Shown: positions 26,257-37,910, counted from the stretch's first letter. The stretch is DNA of 64,000 nt from Bolinopsis microptera (GCF_026151205.1 NC_087076.1:19275919-19339918), one strand, 5' to 3'. Program-made: numbers and translations. Notes: generated by a model not told the origin, from the letters alone.

Positions 26257-27127
26257 TATCTTAGTGAGGAGCCTATTTGAGCATTGCTCGGTTATATGGA
26301 GACCAGTCACAAAATCCCAGATAAGCAAGCTGGAGGGCCTCCAAAAGCGTGCTATTAAGTGGATTCTTCACGAGGAGTATATGAGTTATCCACCATCCAC
26401 ATACATTCAAAAATGCAGACAGCTGAAGATTATGCCGATTGAAGACCGCTTTGACTTCTTGGATCTCATCTTCTTCTTTAAAATTGTGAAGCAACATATA
26501 CCTGTCACTTTACCCTCATATTTGCAACCATTTCAAGGCCACTCAAGGCTCAGAAATAGTCACATGGACTCTCTATGTTTTGTAAGCTCTATCTCACCTC
26601 GAGCAAGCTCCAACGCTTTTGCCAAGAATTTCTTCTATAGGACCCACACTAAGTGGAATCACATTCCTCTAGATATCCGTGAGATAGAGAGTATCACTGA
26701 TTTTAAAAGTAAACTTTCCACTTACATGTGGGGGAAAATTATCCCGGTGGATTCGGACTCTGAACTTGACTATTCAATAGAAACAAATCCGTAAAATAGT
26801 TTATTCAAGATTATCTATTCTTGCTGTCTGCATTCACATATTTCTCAATTTCATCTCACAGCACAATATTTTATGAATTGATTGAATGGGTGTGTGATTT
26901 TGTTTAAAGTAACTTATTACAATTTTATAAGGGCCCATGCTTGTGCAGGAGCTGCATTTGCACTCAATATCTGTGTTTTGGTGACCCTCAGGTCCTTTGG
27001 TTACATACATTTTGTCCGAGACAATTTCAACTTTGACAATCCATGCTTAGAGGACAATATTATATTTAACTAATTCATTGTGTAAACTTGTATGTAATTG
27101 ACTGATTTGAAAGATTTCAATAAAAAA
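26257..27127 (+). mobile_element. 5'-truncated CR1-like LINE fragment
   Basis: Comparison with copy B (CTCATCAGACGATC at about 41644) gives the empty site. The insert begins after ATCA at 26253-26256 and ends before ATCA at 27128-27131, a 4-bp duplication. The 3' end is AATAAAAAA. It contains the RT C-terminal frame at 26264-26794. Confidence 0.85.
26264..26794 (+). pseudogene. LINE RT C-terminal fragment (176 codons)
   Basis: An uninterrupted frame matching the C-terminal domain of the LINE at 33145-34272: EHCSVIWRPVTKS against ENCSIIWRPCNKS, then GLQKRAIKWIL, YPPSTYIQKCR, FFYRTHTKWNHIPLDIREI. It is a truncated, non-functional piece but not otherwise broken, which implies recent insertion. 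Confidence 0.85.
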
Positions 27128-27620
27128 ATCAGACGATCTTATTGTCAGCCAGATTAATCCTCCGAAATGACATTTATTCAATCTTTATGAGATCGAGATT
27201 TTCACAATATCTTCACTCTTTGAAAGTAGTTGGTTAGCTTTAAAATTATAGTTTTGTGATAGATAAATAATCTTGTTAAATTTTTACTTTTTCTACCATT
27301 TATTTTGTTGAATTTTGTTAGTTTTTCGAATCAACTGATTTTATTAAAATTTAATCAATTAAACTTTCCGAATTTGGTAATGTATTGAGCATTAAATTGA
27401 TTTATGCGAAAATATTTATTTATTGATGTTATAACGAAACTATTAAGCCCTTTAAAGGATTTTATAATTAAACAATAAATGACGAAGTCACAGACCAAAC
27501 AAGGTCGAGAGAAGCAAAATTGAAATTTTTGAAAAAAATCAAAGTTGTATATTTTACCAATCAGCCAGGTCATAAGATACCGCTTCATAAATTCTTGTGA
27601 GTGTAGCTGATGATCATATT

Positions 27621-27935
27621 CCTGTAGTAAAGTACATTATAAACTATACATTCCTGTAGTAAAGTACATTATAAACTATACATTCCTGTAGTAAAGTACA
27701 TTATAAACTATAAATTCCTGTAGTAAAGTACATTATAAACTATACATTCCTGTAGTAAAGTACATTATAAACTATACATTCCTGTAGTAAAGTACATTAT
27801 AAACTATACATTCCTGTAGTAAAGTACATTATAAACTATACATTCCTGTAGTAAAGTACATTATAAACTATACATTCCTGTAGTAAAGTACATTATAAAC
27901 TATACATTCCTGTAGTAAAGTACGTTATAAACAGT
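27621..27935 (+). repeat. 32-bp minisatellite, about 10 copies
   Basis: Near-identical units starting CCTGTAGTAAAGTACATTAT. It is followed by a G-run (about 27966-27980). No spacers of independent sequence occur, so it is not a CRISPR-like array. Confidence 0.95.
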
Positions 27936-28329
27936 ACACACCTAGTAAGTGAGTAGTAAGTACAGGGGGGGGGGGGGGGGCAAAAGTTAGTACCCATACG
28001 TTGGGTCTTATACCACCGCCGTGTTTTATATTTGAGAGTTGTTGCTTTGCAGAAGGCATAATGTACCTACTTGTTCAAGGATTCCGTTGAAAAATTCGAC
28101 TTTTTGGGGCCACACCCAATCAACATTGAATTGCTTAAACTGGTGTTTGTGAACATGTTAGAGACTCCGTTGTAACATATTGCAATAGGTCATTTAGGCT
28201 GTAGGCCTAAATGAAAATGTTCATTAACTCCATGACTCTTTAATAAAGTTATCATCCTAGAATGTCATGACCATAATCAATCACGAGTTACAATGTATAA
28301 CTTAGCATCGTTGAGTGTTCAATCTTCTA

Positions 28330-28630
28330 ATTTTCAACCGCTATAGAGTCCTCATGTTATAGGAGGGTAACACTCTTGAGTCGCCGCTCTGCAGTCCTAC
28401 TTCCGACCTTCACCGGCCTACAGTCAACCGCTCAACAGTCCACCGCTCTACAGTCCTCATTTTAGGATCGTCCCGCTCTAAAGTCCTCATGTTATGAGAT
28501 CTATAAGGGCGGCCGCTCTAGAGTCCTACCCTGGCGATTTGACACCGCTCTACAGTCCTACTTCCGACCTTCACCGACCTACAGTCCTACGCTCAACAGT
28601 CCTCCGCTCAATAGTCCTGCTCCCGGTCAT
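28330..28630. repeat. Cluster of a CCGCTCTACAGTCCT word
   Basis: About eleven variants of CCGCTCTACAGTCCT (also CTCAACAGTCC, CTCTAGAGTCC, CTCTAAAGTCC) occur at irregular spacing with other short words repeated between them (CTACTTCCGACCTTCACCG twice, CTCATGTTAT twice). It is noticeably richer in GC than its surroundings. Confidence 0.7.
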
Positions 28631-28998
28631 TTAATCCGGAATATAATCTGAAAAGATGGTGCAAAACGGATTTTAAATGACGAAGTTATCAAGCAATTTG
28701 TTTATCTCGTTAGCAAAATTGATTGGGTACTCAATGATTACCCAATTACGACACCGTAATTGGGCTCTCTGTACGATTACCATAATGCAGATCTAGCATC
28801 GTTATACTTCATATCTCGGTCATCTGAGAAGCCAAACACCATTCAATAAAATTTGACTACCCAAACTATCAAATAAATAAATTTGCCAGGCATTTTTCAG
28901 AATTTGGCCGCCAAATTTTTTTAAAGGCCTAACTCAAAATTTCAATACAAGAGATAAAGTCGAAATGCGATTCTACGTTGATTCTGAAAATTTCATGT

Positions 28999-29422
28999 AA
29001 AAATATTAAAACCCTATTGAGTTCTATTGTTTTGAGCGAAATCAGTTTTGCAAATATCGCGAACTGAGATATGGACGATTTAGTTCATTTTTTGTGATTA
29101 TTTGAACACAGAATCCACAGTTAGGTAGATACTGAGCTGATAATCATAGAGAATGTGTAGTATAAGCTTACCTTTCATATAAAGTTAGTTTCATTCAAAA
29201 ATATTGATATTTGACCAATTTATGGGCCAAAATCGATCAAATTTGGTGCGTATGCCCAAATATGGTCATATGGTTTTTGGCTCATAACTCAGTCATTTTG
29301 TGCCTAATCTTGATGAAAATTCATATACTTGTTCAGGGGACCACTAGCTACAAGAAGAGGGCATGTCCAGGGTATTTGGCTAAATTGGGCCTAATTTGAA
29401 CCAAATCTGGGCGTGGCTGCCC
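28999..29422. repeat. Dispersed repeat, copy 1
   Basis: Direct-orientation match to 46950-47398 over about 420 bp, beginning CCCTATTGAGTTCTATTGTT and ending GGGCGTGGCTG. No coding potential is kept between the copies. Confidence 0.8.
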
Positions 29423-30023
29423 CGCGGGCACCGTTTGGCGGTTGGGGTCGGGGACCAGATACTAGATAGGAAAGTGTGTTAAAAATGAGATAGAGGTTGT
29501 TATATTGTCGTTCCTACGTTTTGACGTTTTGTATCCCTGTTACGTATGTTATACTGTAATCATCAAGGGACCTTTGAGATATTATTATTAATTAAGCCAG
29601 TCTTGGAGGATGAAGGAGGTTTGGAATAGCTCATGTAATGTCCACATAATCTCATAATACCTCTGCGCGAAGTGGGCAGTGGCTAACGGAGATGAAGGGG
29701 CGTCTAAAATGACGTAATCTTATGTGAATGATCCCCAGGAATATTTTCTGCCGTCTTTATTGTGGCTCCAAAAAGGATAGCATATGACCTAAGGATTAAG
29801 CCGCATCAATGACAAAAAATAATCGCTTTATCCTACGACTAATGGTGCAGCACGATTCAGTATATCTCTTTTCGTCCTATTCCTAAAAGTAGCCCTGCTT
29901 GAAGAAACCGATCAGATTTTAGATCATTTTTCTTTCTTGCTGCGCGGCAATAGCTGCCCCTCACCAAAAAATATCATGAGCAAAAAACTACATTATATTT
30001 ATTATCTATATATTTATCTATAT

Positions 30024-30352
30024 TTACGTCTTCAGTTTACAAATCAGTGAATCACAAACATACTATGCGGGGGGACTACAGACCCCTCAAAGTCCTTTAC
30101 AACGTTACTGCCAGGTTACATAGCACTGAAAATCAATATCATCAGAAATTCAAATTCAAAGCAATGCCGTCATAGTATTACAAAGCCCCAAAACGCAACA
30201 ATGCTTCAAACTCTATTATACCATGAGCATGCAAATAACATAAATCATCTAAAAACTAAAAAGGGTAAAATAAAATAAGAATATAAGAATATAAACTAGG
30301 TCAACTAAACAGTAATACAACAACTCATCTCACCAAAGAGATCCCTAGACAT
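30024..30352. mobile_element. Unclassified insertion of about 330 bp
   Basis: Absent at the same place in copy A (TATCTATATATTATAAAT near 23034). Here the sequence between TCTATAT and ATATTATAAAT is new. It has no ORF; read on the minus strand it resembles a retroelement 3' UTR. Confidence 0.6.
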
Positions 30353-31117
30353 TAGATATTATAAATATATTTATTAATATTATATTATCTTTATGTATTA
30401 TGTTTATTTATCGCAGCTGCCCTCAGAAGTCAGAATATCAGAAGCATCCGGATTAACTTGAATAACCCTGGATTAGTCTCCACGCATCAATGAGTCGTTC
30501 CTTCTCCAGAAAAAAGACTCGGTGTATTTTGAATTTGAATTTAAATATGCGTATAGAGTGAGGGGCCTTGTGGCGGTTCGGTCTAGTTAGCTGGCATCAT
30601 GAATAACAGCTGTGATCATTGAAATATGACCACCTCCAGCAATAATGACGACAACTCTTTCTTGTGACAGCTGGTATTATCCTCTGGTTTAAAGTAGAAC
30701 CAGAGTTGGATCAGAAATGGATCCTTCCCAGCCTACTATCCTTACCCACAGCTTCACCTCTACCTTCCTCCAACCTTGCCTGGAAGTTCATCCTACTACT
30801 GTGCTTAGTTCTTTTAGATCTGCGTTTAAATTATTATAACCGAGTTAAATTATTTTGAAGGTATTGAAGTATTGAATGATATTATGATTGATGTTGTGCA
30901 AAACTATTACTACCGCTTTATTACTGCCAATTGCTGTTACAATTTGTAGAAACTGATTTATACATTTATACATATGATATCAAAAAATCAAATCTCAAAA
31001 ATAACAAAGTAACAATCTGCTCTCTTTAATTATTGAAATCCATCCAAGTAAAAAGTTGTATTACCAGAGAGGTTAAATTTAAATTTCAAACAACCTTGTC
31101 TACAGCTTCTTGGAAGA

Positions 31118-31880
31118 AAATGGAACCGGATTCTAGTGGACGTTCTGAAACTGGTAGGGCTACAAAACTAAGTTGGAACACATCTTGTTTGAATACTGTT
31201 GAACCAAATTCAACTCTCTGCAACAACACAAGCAGACAAAATTTCTCAAAATCCGTTTTATCTGCTCAACTGGTTCTAAATTCTTGAATCCAGCCAAGGG
31301 TATAATGGGTGTTCTGGGAGTGCTAGGGCCACCAAACTTTGTGGGAACACTATTAGGGTCAATACCAAACGATTCCTACCAGTTTTGGGGCTTCCGACGA
31401 GTTTTAGAAAAATGTTCATTTTTGTTCATTTCGTTCATTCCATGACTCAGGGAGTCTTGGGCGACTATTTTGACGTCAAAATAGTTAGTAAACACATCCC
31501 CTACACCGTACAATCATCTCCAGCACTCTGCAGCCCCTTTAACAGACTGAAATGACCGTATCAATATCGGATACTCAGGCTTTTTGATACGGAAATGGAA
31601 TTAAGTCTCTAGTGGGCGTTCTGGGAGTGCTATGGCCACCAAACTTTGTAGGAACACTATAAGGGTCAATACCAAACGATTCCGACCTGTTTTGGGGCAA
31701 TCCGACGAGTTTTAGAAAAAATTTCATTTTTGTTCATTCCGTTCATTCCATGACTCAGGGAGCCTCTGGCGACAATTTTGACGTCAAAATAGTTAGTAAA
31801 CACATCCCCCTACACCGTACAACAATTTCCAGCACTCTGAAACTACTTTAAAAGACTGAAATGACCGTATCAAAATGCCT
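31118..31880 (+). repeat. About 308-bp tandem repeat, two good copies and a diverged partial
   Basis: Units start near 31298 and 31606 with GTGGGCGTTCTGGGAGTGCTA and share GACGTCAAAATAGTTAGTAA. A shorter diverged copy starts near 31128 (TCTAGTGGACGTTCTG). The frame at 31848-32237 overlaps this block and is not a credible gene. Confidence 0.8.
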
Positions 31881-32015
31881 CAAAAACCGTATCATCTGGT
31901 TCCACAATCTCGGATTCATCTTCTGTTCAGATGTAACACGCCAAAACCAAAGTATTAAAGCACTTTGGCAAGCATCGAGTACGATACGACGCGCAACTGT
32001 GCTTGAAGTGACGAC

Positions 32016-32082
32016 GCGCACGAGCGATAAGGAGCTACTTATCGCTCGGTCGACCGAGCCATAAGTCTTATCGCTCGTGCGC
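32016..32082. repeat. Hairpin-forming inverted repeat
   Basis: GCGCACGAGCGATAAG at 32016-32031 is exactly complementary to 32067-32082, and the loop contains a second palindrome (CGGTCGACCG). It may be a tiny MITE core. Confidence 0.75.
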
Positions 32083-32470
32083 GCCACCCGACTACCATGA
32101 GCCTTACACCAGTGGGCCCCATTAGACATCCATATGACGTATCCTCCATGTAGATTGTAGAAATAGAGTAGGTTCCATGACACAAAAATGAAATAAAACT
32201 TATCTTTGTGAGTGGCTGCGCTACTACTTAGAGCCAAGAGGTGTGTTTTTAGTAGTTTTAAAGGTCACCACCATCGTTATTTCTTAAGAATGAAAACCGC
32301 TCGTATAAAAATTGGTTGCCATTGCATGAGTCTATAATATAATACGTCTTGGACGAAAGGTCACTCAGGGCGCTGTAAATGTAGACTGAGGTCACTTGTC
32401 AGAAATCTCTTATGCTAATGTTATGAAGCATAATATAATAATAATAATTTAAGTCATTTAAGTCATTTAA

Positions 32471-32690
32471 TATGCATTTTGTGTTTGTTTCTCCCGTTTT
32501 TCTTCCCTGCGTTGCAAGCCCTGTCTCTTGTAAAAACAACCACTTTTGTAGATACACACAGTCTCTACGCTTTTATCCTCTGGTCCCTAGGGTCAGCTGA
32601 CTCCGGGCCAGAGAAAAATTACCGATTGCCAAGGTTTGATGCCTAGGCAGTCGAGACCTCTTATTGAGACCCGATACAATAATAATAATT
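32471..32690 (+). mobile_element. SINE-like element, copy 1
   Basis: Matches 37911-38126 (same strand) and 48511-48703 (opposite strand). Shared landmarks are GCAAGCCCTGTCTCTTGTAA, CTCTGGTCCCTAGGGTCAGC and an end GAGACCCGATA followed by TAA repeats. GGTTTGATGCC inside a TGCC...GGCA stem resembles a polymerase III B box / tRNA T arm. No clear A box was found. Confidence 0.6.
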
Positions 32691-33144
32691 TTTTTATTTT
32701 ATTTTTTATTACGTAAATTTTTTATTACGTAAATACTTTTCAAATTTTACAGAGTACAGCAATAGATGAATATAAAATAGAATCGTTCAAAATATCACCC
32801 CCATCTGTAAAATATGATGGGCACCCAAACACGGTAAACACATAGTGAACTATGTCCGCAGTAACTTGGACCCATTACATCGAATCAATCTAAATCCAAA
32901 AATTTATGAAAAACTATTTAATAACAAACAAATCCATGGTGAATAACTGTGGATATATTAATATAGTCAAAATTGGTATTTCAATACGTCAAATTCCAGA
33001 TACATTAGATACAGGTCTGATATGGTCATTAATGTGTGAGAAGGTGTGCGGGTGAAGTGTGATATGATGTTGAAAGTATAGGAAGGTAGATAAAAAAATT
33101 AATAAAACAAAAATAATAATAATATGGGGAGCAAAGAGACTAGG

Positions 33145-34272
33145 CTAGGCTGTTGTTTCACTATCCAATAAACATTTCCATAGATGCTTAGTGACCTCAG
33201 CTTTGAAAAGACTAGTAAACACAATCTGTCTTACCTGTAAAGGGAGTCCATTCCACAGTATATGAGTTCTGTAGAAAAATGATTTTGCCAGTGGGCTATT
33301 TGAGGTACATAAGGTGTGTGAATTCTGACTTAACTTAGGTAAAATTGATGACACAATAGACAGACTGTCGAGGTGGCAACGTCTTAGTCGAGAAGTCCCC
33401 TGATATAAAGAGAGATAGTGAGGCAGCGATACAGGAATTAAATTGTTCAGAACTTTGTGGAAAAAAATAAGATCATTCAAGTCAAACTTTTGAGACAAAG
33501 GGAGAATGTCGACAAGCTTGCACTTTTTGACATATTGCTCAGGTGGATAACTGCGGCCCTCTTCAGACAGAATCCATTTAATAGCTCTCTTTTGGAGACT
33601 TTCTAATTTATCACTAAGTGATTTATTACAAGGGCGCCAAATTATGGAGCAATTTTCGAATTGGCTACGAACCAGGGAGAGGTAAAGCGCCCGGCGACGC
33701 TTCTGATCAATGACAATATGGCCATTTCTTCTGACCATACCAAGTTGTTGGCAGGCCTTAGTATAAATTCTGTCGCACTGACTATTCCAACTTAGCTTAG
33801 GAGTAACATCGACTCCAAGATCTTTTTCTAACTCTACATACACAAGAGGAGAGCCATCAAGATTATATGCGAATGGAGGAGATAAAGATGGTTTTCCTGA
33901 AACAATAAGCACTTTACATTTTGCTGGATGGAATCGCATTTTGTTTCTTAGTGCCCAGTCAGAGAGATAGTCGATATCCATTTGCAAATTAGTATTATCA
34001 GAAGATGAATGTATTTTACGCCAGATTTTTGTATCCTCGGCATACAAAACAATATCAGTATTATCCGAAAGGCCAAGAGGAATATCATTGATAAACAATA
34101 CAAAAAGTAAAGGACCAAGGATAGAGCCCTGGGGGACACCAGAATTAACTGAGAGGGTAGATGACATCTCATTACCAATAACCACTATTTGGTAACGGCA
34201 TTGAAGGTAATTGGTAAGAAATTTGAGAAGTGTACCATCAATGTTATATAAGCTTATGAAGAAAGATATCAT
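33145..34272 (-). pseudogene. LINE ORF2, second half of RT and C-terminal domain
   Basis: Continues the RT of 34244-35377 after a frameshift. GVPQGSILGPLLFVLFINDI (45-64) is the CR1/jockey-type box. The catalytic motif is YAEDT (77-81) instead of FADDT, so the first catalytic aspartate is a glutamate (codon near 34036). The C-terminal domain matches the fragment at 26264-26794. It is interpreted as inactive. Confidence 0.88.
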
Positions 34273-35377
34273 GATTTACAGAATCAAATGCCTTAGCAAA
34301 ATCAAAATACACAACATGATTGATAATGTTTTCGTTAAGAGACAATGCCAGGCTATCACAAAAGTCAACCATATTGGTTGTGCATGACTTGTGCTCTAAA
34401 AAACCATGCTGTCTGGGATCAAGAAGGGTACTTGTCAAAGAAAGCAGTTTACGTTTAACAATGCGCTCAAAAATTTTCATGACTAAACAAGTAAGGGATA
34501 TTGGTCTATAGTTTTCAACCTCACTTTTCTTACCTTTCTTAAATATTGGGACAACATTTGCAAGTTTCCATTCTTCTGGAATGTAGCCGCTGTTGTAGGA
34601 TCCACGAAAAATGCATGTTAGAGGGTAAGCTAAACCTACGGAACAATTTTTTAGAATTTTACCGTGTATGCCATCTGGTCCCTGGGCTTTATTTGAATTA
34701 ATATTTGAAAGAAGCTTACGAACATCCCGATGATCGAAGTCAATATCAAAATCAACATCATTGACATAGAAGATGTCAGTGTCATAAAGTGAAGGATCCG
34801 AAAACTGGTTATAAAAGAAAGAATTGAAAAGTTCAGCTTGATCTTTTGGTTTGAACCGAAGCTGTCCAGAATAACTAACACAATTAGGAATACGGCAGGA
34901 GTTAGATTGATACTTAACATGTGACCAAAACTTCTTAGTTATAAGCGCTGGATCATCACTATTGAAAAGATTGTCTCTTATTTTGGCTGATGAAAGCCTC
35001 TTAAAATCTTTACGGCTAGTAACAAACTTTAACTCATCAGAAATAGAACCAGAAATTTTAAATTTAGCTCTGAGTCTATCTTTTTTACGGCATGAAGAAA
35101 AAAGTTCACTATCGAACCACGGGGGTTGGAACTCTGATTTAATAGTTGCTAAATTCATAATGCAGTCTTTAACTAACTTCCAAGACGAATCAGGATCTAT
35201 GCATTCTAGGACTTGCCAATTAATCGAGCATAATTCACGATTAATCATGTCCCAGTTTGCTTTCTTAAAATTATAGATTTTACGTTTAGGAGTTTTCTTA
35301 CGGGAAAAGGAGCTTTTAATTAAAAAAAGTGACAGGAAAACGATCAGATTTGCACACGGAATGAGGATCACAGACAT
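34244..35377 (-). pseudogene. LINE ORF2, linker and first half of RT
   Basis: Contains NKAQGPDGIHGKILKN, EEWKLANVVPIFKKGKKSEVENYRPISL and YFDFAKAFDSVNHD, the early RT blocks, with a long linker before them (FWSHVKYQS, FNSFFYNQFSD). It joins the endonuclease frame across a T-run near 35322-35328, where a one-base length change accounts for the break. Confidence 0.88.
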
Positions 35378-36353
35378 TCAAGTTATCGATTGTGTTATCA
35401 TAATTACTGAGAAGAATGTCTAATGTATTACCACTTTTATGGGTGGGTGATGTGATCAACTGGGAGAGAGAAAGATCACTGAAAGAATCTATGAAGGATT
35501 GCTCGATAGGTACGGTACTGGATGAAGATAGCCAGTCAGTATGGGGAAGATTAAAATCACCAATAACATAGATTTTAGGGGGATTCTTTTTGGAAACTAG
35601 CTTGCGAATATAACTAACTATGACATCATGATTAGGTAACCCAAGAGTTCCTACTCTATAACAAGTACAGATTACAATACTCTCTTTGTTAGGAAAAGCA
35701 ATTTTAACGGCAAGCATTTCGGCACCTAGGCTAACTGGTAGTCGGGTTGTAGTGGCGTCGAGATCAGACCGAACAGCCAAAAGAACACCACCTCCATTTT
35801 CCCTAAACTTTTTAGGGTTATTAGGATCTTGAGGATGAGTCTTTCTCGTGCGGTCATTGCGGAAGATTTCATATTGAGAAGAAGGAAAGATTTCGTTGCT
35901 AGAAATAGACTTTTTGAGCCATGTCTCATTTAGGGCAATTATGTCAGGCTGCTCTATGTTAGCAAAGGATTGAAGTTCGGAAATCTTATTACCATCAAGA
36001 AGGGGATGGGAGGAGCTTAGATTACTGAAAGGAATAAGACCTTGGACATTTTGGTAGAGTACAGATAGGGAGTTGGGACCTGGATTAAGCATAGAAGGAT
36101 TAACAAGAGTTATCAAAAGAAAGTTAAGAGAGAAAACCCAAAGAATGAATAAAGAGACTAGACGCCTGAGGCGGCTGGAATACTTGACTCTATTCATCTT
36201 ACCAGGGAGAAGGACATTTCTTATAAACCATGATGAGATAATTACAAAGAAAAGTTTGATGTGGGAGCAAGCAAGAAATGGTATAAGATAACGTGGGCTG
36301 TCAAGGAGTAGAGAGGAATGAATATTAGAATCTAGGGGGAATACGGTGTTCAT
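35316..36353 (-). pseudogene. LINE ORF2, AP-type endonuclease domain
   Basis: The hydrophobic N-terminus is followed by an apurinic-like endonuclease: YQNVQGL, LNETWL, RNDRTRK, GGGVLLAVR, CYRVGTLG, YVIGDFNLPHTDW, LDILLSN. The last motif is SDRFPV where active enzymes have SDHxPV, so the catalytic histidine is replaced by arginine (CAT to CGT type change near 35341). Confidence 0.87.
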
Positions 36354-36743
36354 GGACCTAGTTATAGTCGTGGAGAGAAGAATTGGGAGAAAGTATCAAA
36401 GTAAGTCATGATGAGAGAATAGAAGAGAAACATATGATTATGAGAATTGTGGTTGATGTGTGGAGTGTATGGGGACTTGAATGTGTAAATTTTGTTAGGT
36501 ATAAACGTGTTGATATGTATATGTGCATTTCTTGACTATGTACGAGGCCTTTTGCATGCAAAAAGACCTATTCTAAGTCTAAACGATTCATTGTCTAACA
36601 TATGGGAAAATGGGCAGTGACCGAATGTACCTGAAATAGGAGGCATAAAATTGAGAAAAAGATTAAATCAGAGGTTTGTTTGAGTTTTAATTTTAGGCAC
36701 AACGTCTTAATCAAAATATTAAATGAAAGAAAAGATCCAAGAT

Positions 36744-37838
36744 TTAAATTCCCAGAAGATTATTTACAACCCTGTCAAAACTGTGTTCGTTTACAACAAA
36801 CTTAAGCCAAGTGGACAGTAAACCTACTCCTCTCATGTTGAGATGAAGCCAATCATGGTATAGAAGTTCATTACAGGATCTAAAGTCTCGAGTTAAAAAG
36901 TCTGAGAAACAGTCTAAGAACACGCAATTATTATTTAGGCATAAGTCTTTAAGTAGATTATTAAAATCTAGAACATTCTTTGCTATGTAGGAATATAAAC
37001 ACTTAATAGGAAGACAACATTGGATAATTATAATTGCAGCGGGAAATAACTGCTTAGTGGTGTCAATTAAGACAGTAAGATACTTCCTAAGGAACTGAAC
37101 CCCATACTTAGAATGTTTTATGTCATTTGTACCAACACTCAATATAATTTTTTCAATATCGTCAGCTTCTGCAGCTGCATGAGTTTTATGAAAATGCTGA
37201 ATGTTTTCAGTGATGTCTCTAATTTTTGCACCACTTTGGGACACATTGATTACTTTCCTTCCCCGGAATCCCAACTTATTTGTCCGTACGAATTTTGTCA
37301 TTGACGTACCAAACAGGACAGTGGTTTTCCTGCTCTTCGGTTTTCTTGGAGCATTTCGGTAGTAAAGCGGGGTTGGTGTTGAGGTTGAGGTGGTGGTGGG
37401 CGGCATAGGAATTGTAGTGAGGACAAACTGCTCCCTGACTACATTTGTATCTGTCTTCGGTATCTGGCAGCGAAAAGATAAGCTATACCGAGTCTCCTTA
37501 GCTGATCTCTCTGCACAAACCTTGTGAAGACAATATTCCTGACACCCCGGTTTCATAATATACAAACTACAGTCCTTTGGGGTGATATAGCATTTACTGT
37601 TACATCGCTTATCCCCATTTTCTGGAATTATGTCGAGGGTCCTCTCAGCTCCAAATAAAACTACATAAATACCTTGCGACTGGTCAAGAGACACCTTGTC
37701 GTCGTTGTGGTACCTAGTTGCACAAGAACCAGACTTGTACATGCTTGCTAGGCATGAGTTTAGCTTGCAGCCAAACTTGGAGTTGATATCATGCATAAGT
37801 TCTGATATCCCAGGATAATTTAAAATATTATACAACAA
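36744..37838 (-). CDS. LINE ORF1: AlkB-like dioxygenase fused to SGNH esterase
   Basis: The frame of 364 codons has no ATG at its left limit and stays open to about 37892, so the true N-terminus is lost. Residues about 25-125 fit the AlkB branch of 2-oxoglutarate/Fe(II) dioxygenases: LNSCLASMYKSGSCATRYHN then DDK with H44 and D46, GIYVVLFGAERTLDII, SLYIMKPG, a third metal ligand H105 in YCLHKV, and ETRYSLSFR (R117 and R123) like the family's RxxLTFR. A Thr/Pro linker (140-165) leads to an SGNH hydrolase-like domain: VLFGTSM (block I), SVGTNDI (block III), DWLHLNMRG (block V, D329 and H332). An SGNH esterase in ORF1 is known for CR1-type LINEs; the AlkB-like part is the unusual addition. All key residues are kept although the element's ORF2 is dead. 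Function (repair or demethylation of element RNA) is inference only. Confidence 0.8.
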   Translation of the reverse strand: MLYNILNYPGISELMHDINSKFGCKLNSCLASMYKSGSCATRYHNDDKVSLDQSQGIYVVLFGAERTLDIIPENGDKRCNSKCYITPKDCSLYIMKPGCQEYCLHKVCAERSAKETRYSLSFRCQIPKTDTNVVREQFVLTTIPMPPTTTSTSTPTPLYYRNAPRKPKSRKTTVLFGTSMTKFVRTNKLGFRGRKVINVSQSGAKIRDITENIQHFHKTHAAAEADDIEKIILSVGTNDIKHSKYGVQFLRKYLTVLIDTTKQLFPAAIIIIQCCLPIKCLYSYIAKNVLDFNNLLKDLCLNNNCVFLDCFSDFLTRDFRSCNELLYHDWLHLNMRGVGLLSTWLKFVVNEHSFDRVVNNLLGI

Positions 37839-37910
37839 ATTATAATTGTGTAATAAACATTTATTGTAGTGTAGGATTGTTTGAATTTCTATTTGCTAAT
37901 TCATATATTA

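Larger units (their letters stand above)
22610..27470. repeat. Segmental duplication, copy A
   Basis: Collinear with 29599-41980 in the same orientation. Matching blocks: 22610-23310 with 29599-30660; 23440-24100 with 32126-32410; about 24180-24340 with 38517-38640 (and 38799-38950); 24340-26256 plus 27128-27470 with 39340-41970. Copy A carries its own insertions: a hAT MITE at 23626-23885 and a LINE fragment at 26257-27127. The duplication includes one copy of the unknown secreted-protein gene. Confidence 0.85.
32695..37895 (-). mobile_element. Decayed CR1-like LINE carrying an AlkB-SGNH ORF1
   Basis: A 5.2-kb element read right to left: ORF1 (up to about 37892 to 36744), then ORF2 endonuclease (36353-35316), RT part 1 (35377-34244) and RT part 2 (34272-33145). 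ORF2 is broken by two frameshifts. The 5' end is truncated inside ORF1 next to a SINE-like repeat. The 3' end lies in the TAA-rich tail of the other SINE-like copy. Confidence 0.85.

Noticed and set aside
27621-27935. Regular 32-bp repeat resembling a CRISPR array
   Set aside because: Units are directly adjacent without unique spacers and lie in a spliced eukaryotic genome; it is a minisatellite.
31848-32237. 129-codon minus-strand ORF
   Set aside because: It spans the end of a tandem repeat and a hairpin, and its sequence resembles no protein.
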